A DNA stretch of 64,000 nucleotides from assembly GCA_910588215.1 (NCBI GenBank), contig CAJUQJ010000001.1:1-64000 (forward strand), written 5' to 3'. The notes beneath the pieces are model-generated. The model was given only the letters and a program-made list of their open reading frames with translations, searched no databases and was not told where the DNA came from. The stretch is from an uncultured Lachnospiraceae bacterium. Lineage in GTDB: Bacteria > Bacillota > Clostridia > Lachnospirales > Lachnospiraceae. This document shows positions 62,031 through 64,000 of the stretch, in pieces. The position numbers were made by a program, and so were the translations under genes. The number at the start of each line of letters is the position of its first letter. Positions within the stretch are counted from its first letter, which is position 1.

Positions 62031-64000
62031 ATGAGCAGAGATACAGAAAACGGCAGAGAAAACGAAGCTGTTGATATGGGAGTACTGTCCTGTCTGCATT
62101 ATAGAGAAATGGAAACAGGGACAAAGATCCTTCCTACCGTGATGCTCCGTGGGCTGTCAATCCTGCCGGGGATGGTCATTCATTTTGACTTAAGTACGGA
62201 TAAGTCGATCGAAGCGGTGGAGCAGGCGATGTTGGCGGATCAGAGGATATTTGTCGTGACGCAGAAGAATGTGGAAGCGGAAGAGCCGGGACTCGAAGAT
62301 GTCTATGAGACCGGTACGATCGCTGTGATCAGGCAGGTGACGAAGCTGCCGGGACATGTTCTGCGGGTATTGGTGGAAGGAACGTTAAGAGGTAGAATAT
62401 GTCGGTTTGTACAGGAAAAAGATCATATTATGGCGGAAGTGTCGTATGAAAATGACGATATGACAGAGCTGACGGAAGAAGAACAGGAAGCAATGACCAG
62501 AATGGTCAAGGAATCTTTTGCAGCATATTATACCTGCTTTCCCAAAGTAGGTAAGGCTGTGGCGGACCAGATCGAGGAGGAGATGCAGCTGGGACGGCTG
62601 TTAGACTGTATCACCATCAACATGCCGTTGACGCTGGCGGATAAGCAGGCAATCCTCGGGGCGGTATCCGTGAAGGAGCGGTTTGAGATCCTGACGGGGC
62701 TTCTGGCACGGGAAGTGGACGTGGTTCGGATCAAGAATGAACTGGCGAAGGATATCAGGGAGCGAATCGATAAGAATCAGAGAGATTATATCCTGCGGGA
62801 GCAGTTATATTATATTAAAGAGGAGTTGGGGGAAAACACTGCGGATTCCGATGTGAAGCAGTTTGAGGCGGCAGTGGAGAAGCTTAAGGCGAAGAAGGAA
62901 GTCAAGGAGAAGATCTGCAGGGAGATTGGCCGGTACAAGAATGTGCTCGGCAGTAATTCGGAGGCGGCGGTGGAGCGGGCTTATATCGAAACACTGTTGG
63001 AACTGCCCTGGGATAAGGCTTCCCGGGACAACAACGATCTGGCCAGGGCAGAGAAGATCCTTAATGATGACCACTATGGACTTACGAAGGTTAAGGAGAG
63101 GATTCTCGAATATCTGGCGGTGCGTGTGTTGACCGGTAAGGGCAGAAGCCCGATCATCTGTCTGGTGGGACCTCCGGGCACCGGTAAGACTTCCATTGCC
63201 CGCAGTGTGGCGGCATCACTGAATAAGAAGTATGTGCGCATCTGTCTGGGCGGCATTCGGGATGAGGCTGAGATCAGAGGACATCGCAAGACTTATGTGG
63301 GTGCTATGCCGGGCAGGATCGTCAATGCGGTCAGGCAGGCAGGAGTGAAGAATCCGTTGCTGCTTCTGGACGAGATCGATAAGGTGAGCAGTGACTATAA
63401 GGGTGATCCCAGTTCGGCGCTGTTGGAAGTGTTGGACGGAGAACAGAACGAGGCATTCCGTGATCATTATGTGGAAATTCCCATTGATCTGTCAGAGGTA
63501 CTGTTTATCGCTACGGCGAACGGCACGGACAACATTCCGAAGCCGCTTTTGGATCGTATGGAGCTGATTGAGATCAATAGCTACACGGCCAATGAGAAAT
63601 TTCATATCGCCAGGGAACATCTGGTACAGAAGGAAATGGATAAGAACGGAATCCGGGAGGAAGAGATAGGTTTTACCGACGAAGTGCTTTATGCCATCAT
63701 CAGCCGCTATACGAGAGAAGCAGGAGTGCGCGGCTTGGAGAGGCAGATAGGGGCTGTATGTCGGAAGGAGGCGCGGCATATTCTGGAGAGACGACAGGAG
63801 ACGGCGGCTAAGAAGAAAAAGAATGCAGGAGAGGAAAAAGCACAATTGACTGATAAGGTCGTGATCACTGCGGATAATCTGGAACAGTATCTGGGCAAGC
63901 CCCGGTATCAGCAGGATAAGATCGCGCAAAAAGATGAGGTCGGTATCGTGCGCGGCCTGGCCTGGACGAGTGTGGGCGGCGACACCCTGCAGATCGAGGT
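62031..64000 (+). CDS. lon: ATP-dependent protease Lon, 3' end outside the window
   Basis: 656 residues are present and the frame runs off the window without a stop. The N-terminal substrate-binding domain (PTVMLRGLSILPGMVIHFDL onward) covers about 35-230, a coiled coil with DIRERIDKNQRDYILREQL follows at about 240-265, and the AAA+ domain has Walker A VGPPGTGKTS near 381 and Walker B LLLLDEIDK near 445. The sequence ends just as the protease domain begins (GLAWTSVGGDTLQIEV), so the catalytic Ser-Lys pair is not visible. ATG 62031 follows AGAGAGGG. The length is normal as far as seen. Confidence 0.95.
   Translation, partial: MSRDTENGRENEAVDMGVLSCLHYREMETGTKILPTVMLRGLSILPGMVIHFDLSTDKSIEAVEQAMLADQRIFVVTQKNVEAEEPGLEDVYETGTIAVIRQVTKLPGHVLRVLVEGTLRGRICRFVQEKDHIMAEVSYENDDMTELTEEEQEAMTRMVKESFAAYYTCFPKVGKAVADQIEEEMQLGRLLDCITINMPLTLADKQAILGAVSVKERFEILTGLLAREVDVVRIKNELAKDIRERIDKNQRDYILREQLYYIKEELGENTADSDVKQFEAAVEKLKAKKEVKEKICREIGRYKNVLGSNSEAAVERAYIETLLELPWDKASRDNNDLARAEKILNDDHYGLTKVKERILEYLAVRVLTGKGRSPIICLVGPPGTGKTSIARSVAASLNKKYVRICLGGIRDEAEIRGHRKTYVGAMPGRIVNAVRQAGVKNPLLLLDEIDKVSSDYKGDPSSALLEVLDGEQNEAFRDHYVEIPIDLSEVLFIATANGTDNIPKPLLDRMELIEINSYTANEKFHIAREHLVQKEMDKNGIREEEIGFTDEVLYAIISRYTREAGVRGLERQIGAVCRKEARHILERRQETAAKKKKNAGEEKAQLTDKVVITADNLEQYLGKPRYQQDKIAQKDEVGIVRGLAWTSVGGDTLQIE

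Overview
The window looks like a chromosomal segment of a spore-forming, Gram-positive anaerobe of the Clostridia, most likely a Lachnospiraceae relative. The basis is an alpha/beta-type small acid-soluble spore protein gene, the tig-clpP-clpX-lon order, strong GGAGG-type ribosome binding sites, short Gram-positive lipoprotein signals and the general protein styles. No rRNA, tRNA or CRISPR array was seen.

Layout. (1) 0-1.5 kb: debris, with a MazF-like orphan toxin, a strong hairpin and a fragment of an ABC-2 permease gene. (2) 1.5-19.4 kb: a very AT-rich, one-directional surface-polysaccharide cluster. It holds a GT2-GT4 two-domain glycosyltransferase, a sugar epimerase, a Wzm/Wzt-type exporter, a GT2 enzyme, a methyltransferase with a tandem-repeat coiled coil, an acyltransferase, two GT-C-like membrane proteins, a polyprenyl-phosphate glycosyltransferase, a frame-broken flavin oxidoreductase and an SGNH protein with an ILEI-like domain. 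(3) 19.4-23.6 kb: a stack of insertion sequences: a decayed IS1634/IS4-type element and an intact IS630 nested in a scrambled IS21 relic. (4) 23.7-27.6 kb: MBOAT acyltransferase, acyl carrier protein and an AMP-ligase fused to a nitroreductase. Together with the SGNH protein this resembles a Dlt-like system for acylating the exported polymer. (5) 27.9-42.5 kb: an accessory, defence-like island. It contains a frame-disrupted membrane/repeat protein, a small PH-like membrane protein, a GHKL-ATPase/STAS + DUF4325 + membrane-protein trio, an XRE regulator, and an apparent operon of a phosphoribosyltransferase-like protein, a RdrA-like ATPase and a RdrB-like adenosine deaminase, i.e. a RADAR-type antiphage locus with an unusual first gene.

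(6) 42.6-49.3 kb: an alpha-glucan uptake and use operon (binding lipoprotein, two permeases, 4-alpha-glucanotransferase, LacI regulator). A 12-bp tandem operator-like array lies just downstream of the promoter, and similar single sites recur before the permeases and malQ. (7) 49.3-58.4 kb: CYTH phosphatase-like protein, DJ-1/PfpI protein, spore protein, CE2-like SGNH esterase, an SsuA-like binding protein with a permease-ATPase fusion, and a LacI-ribokinase fusion divergent from a stand-alone ribokinase. (8) 58.6-64 kb: trigger factor, ClpP, ClpX and the start of Lon, cut by the window edge.

Family assignments come from reading motifs by eye; no database search or alignment was run. Several starts were moved downstream to codons with a properly placed Shine-Dalgarno sequence. 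Three genes show likely frame breaks, two of them in homopolymer runs, so sequencing error must be excluded before they are called dead.
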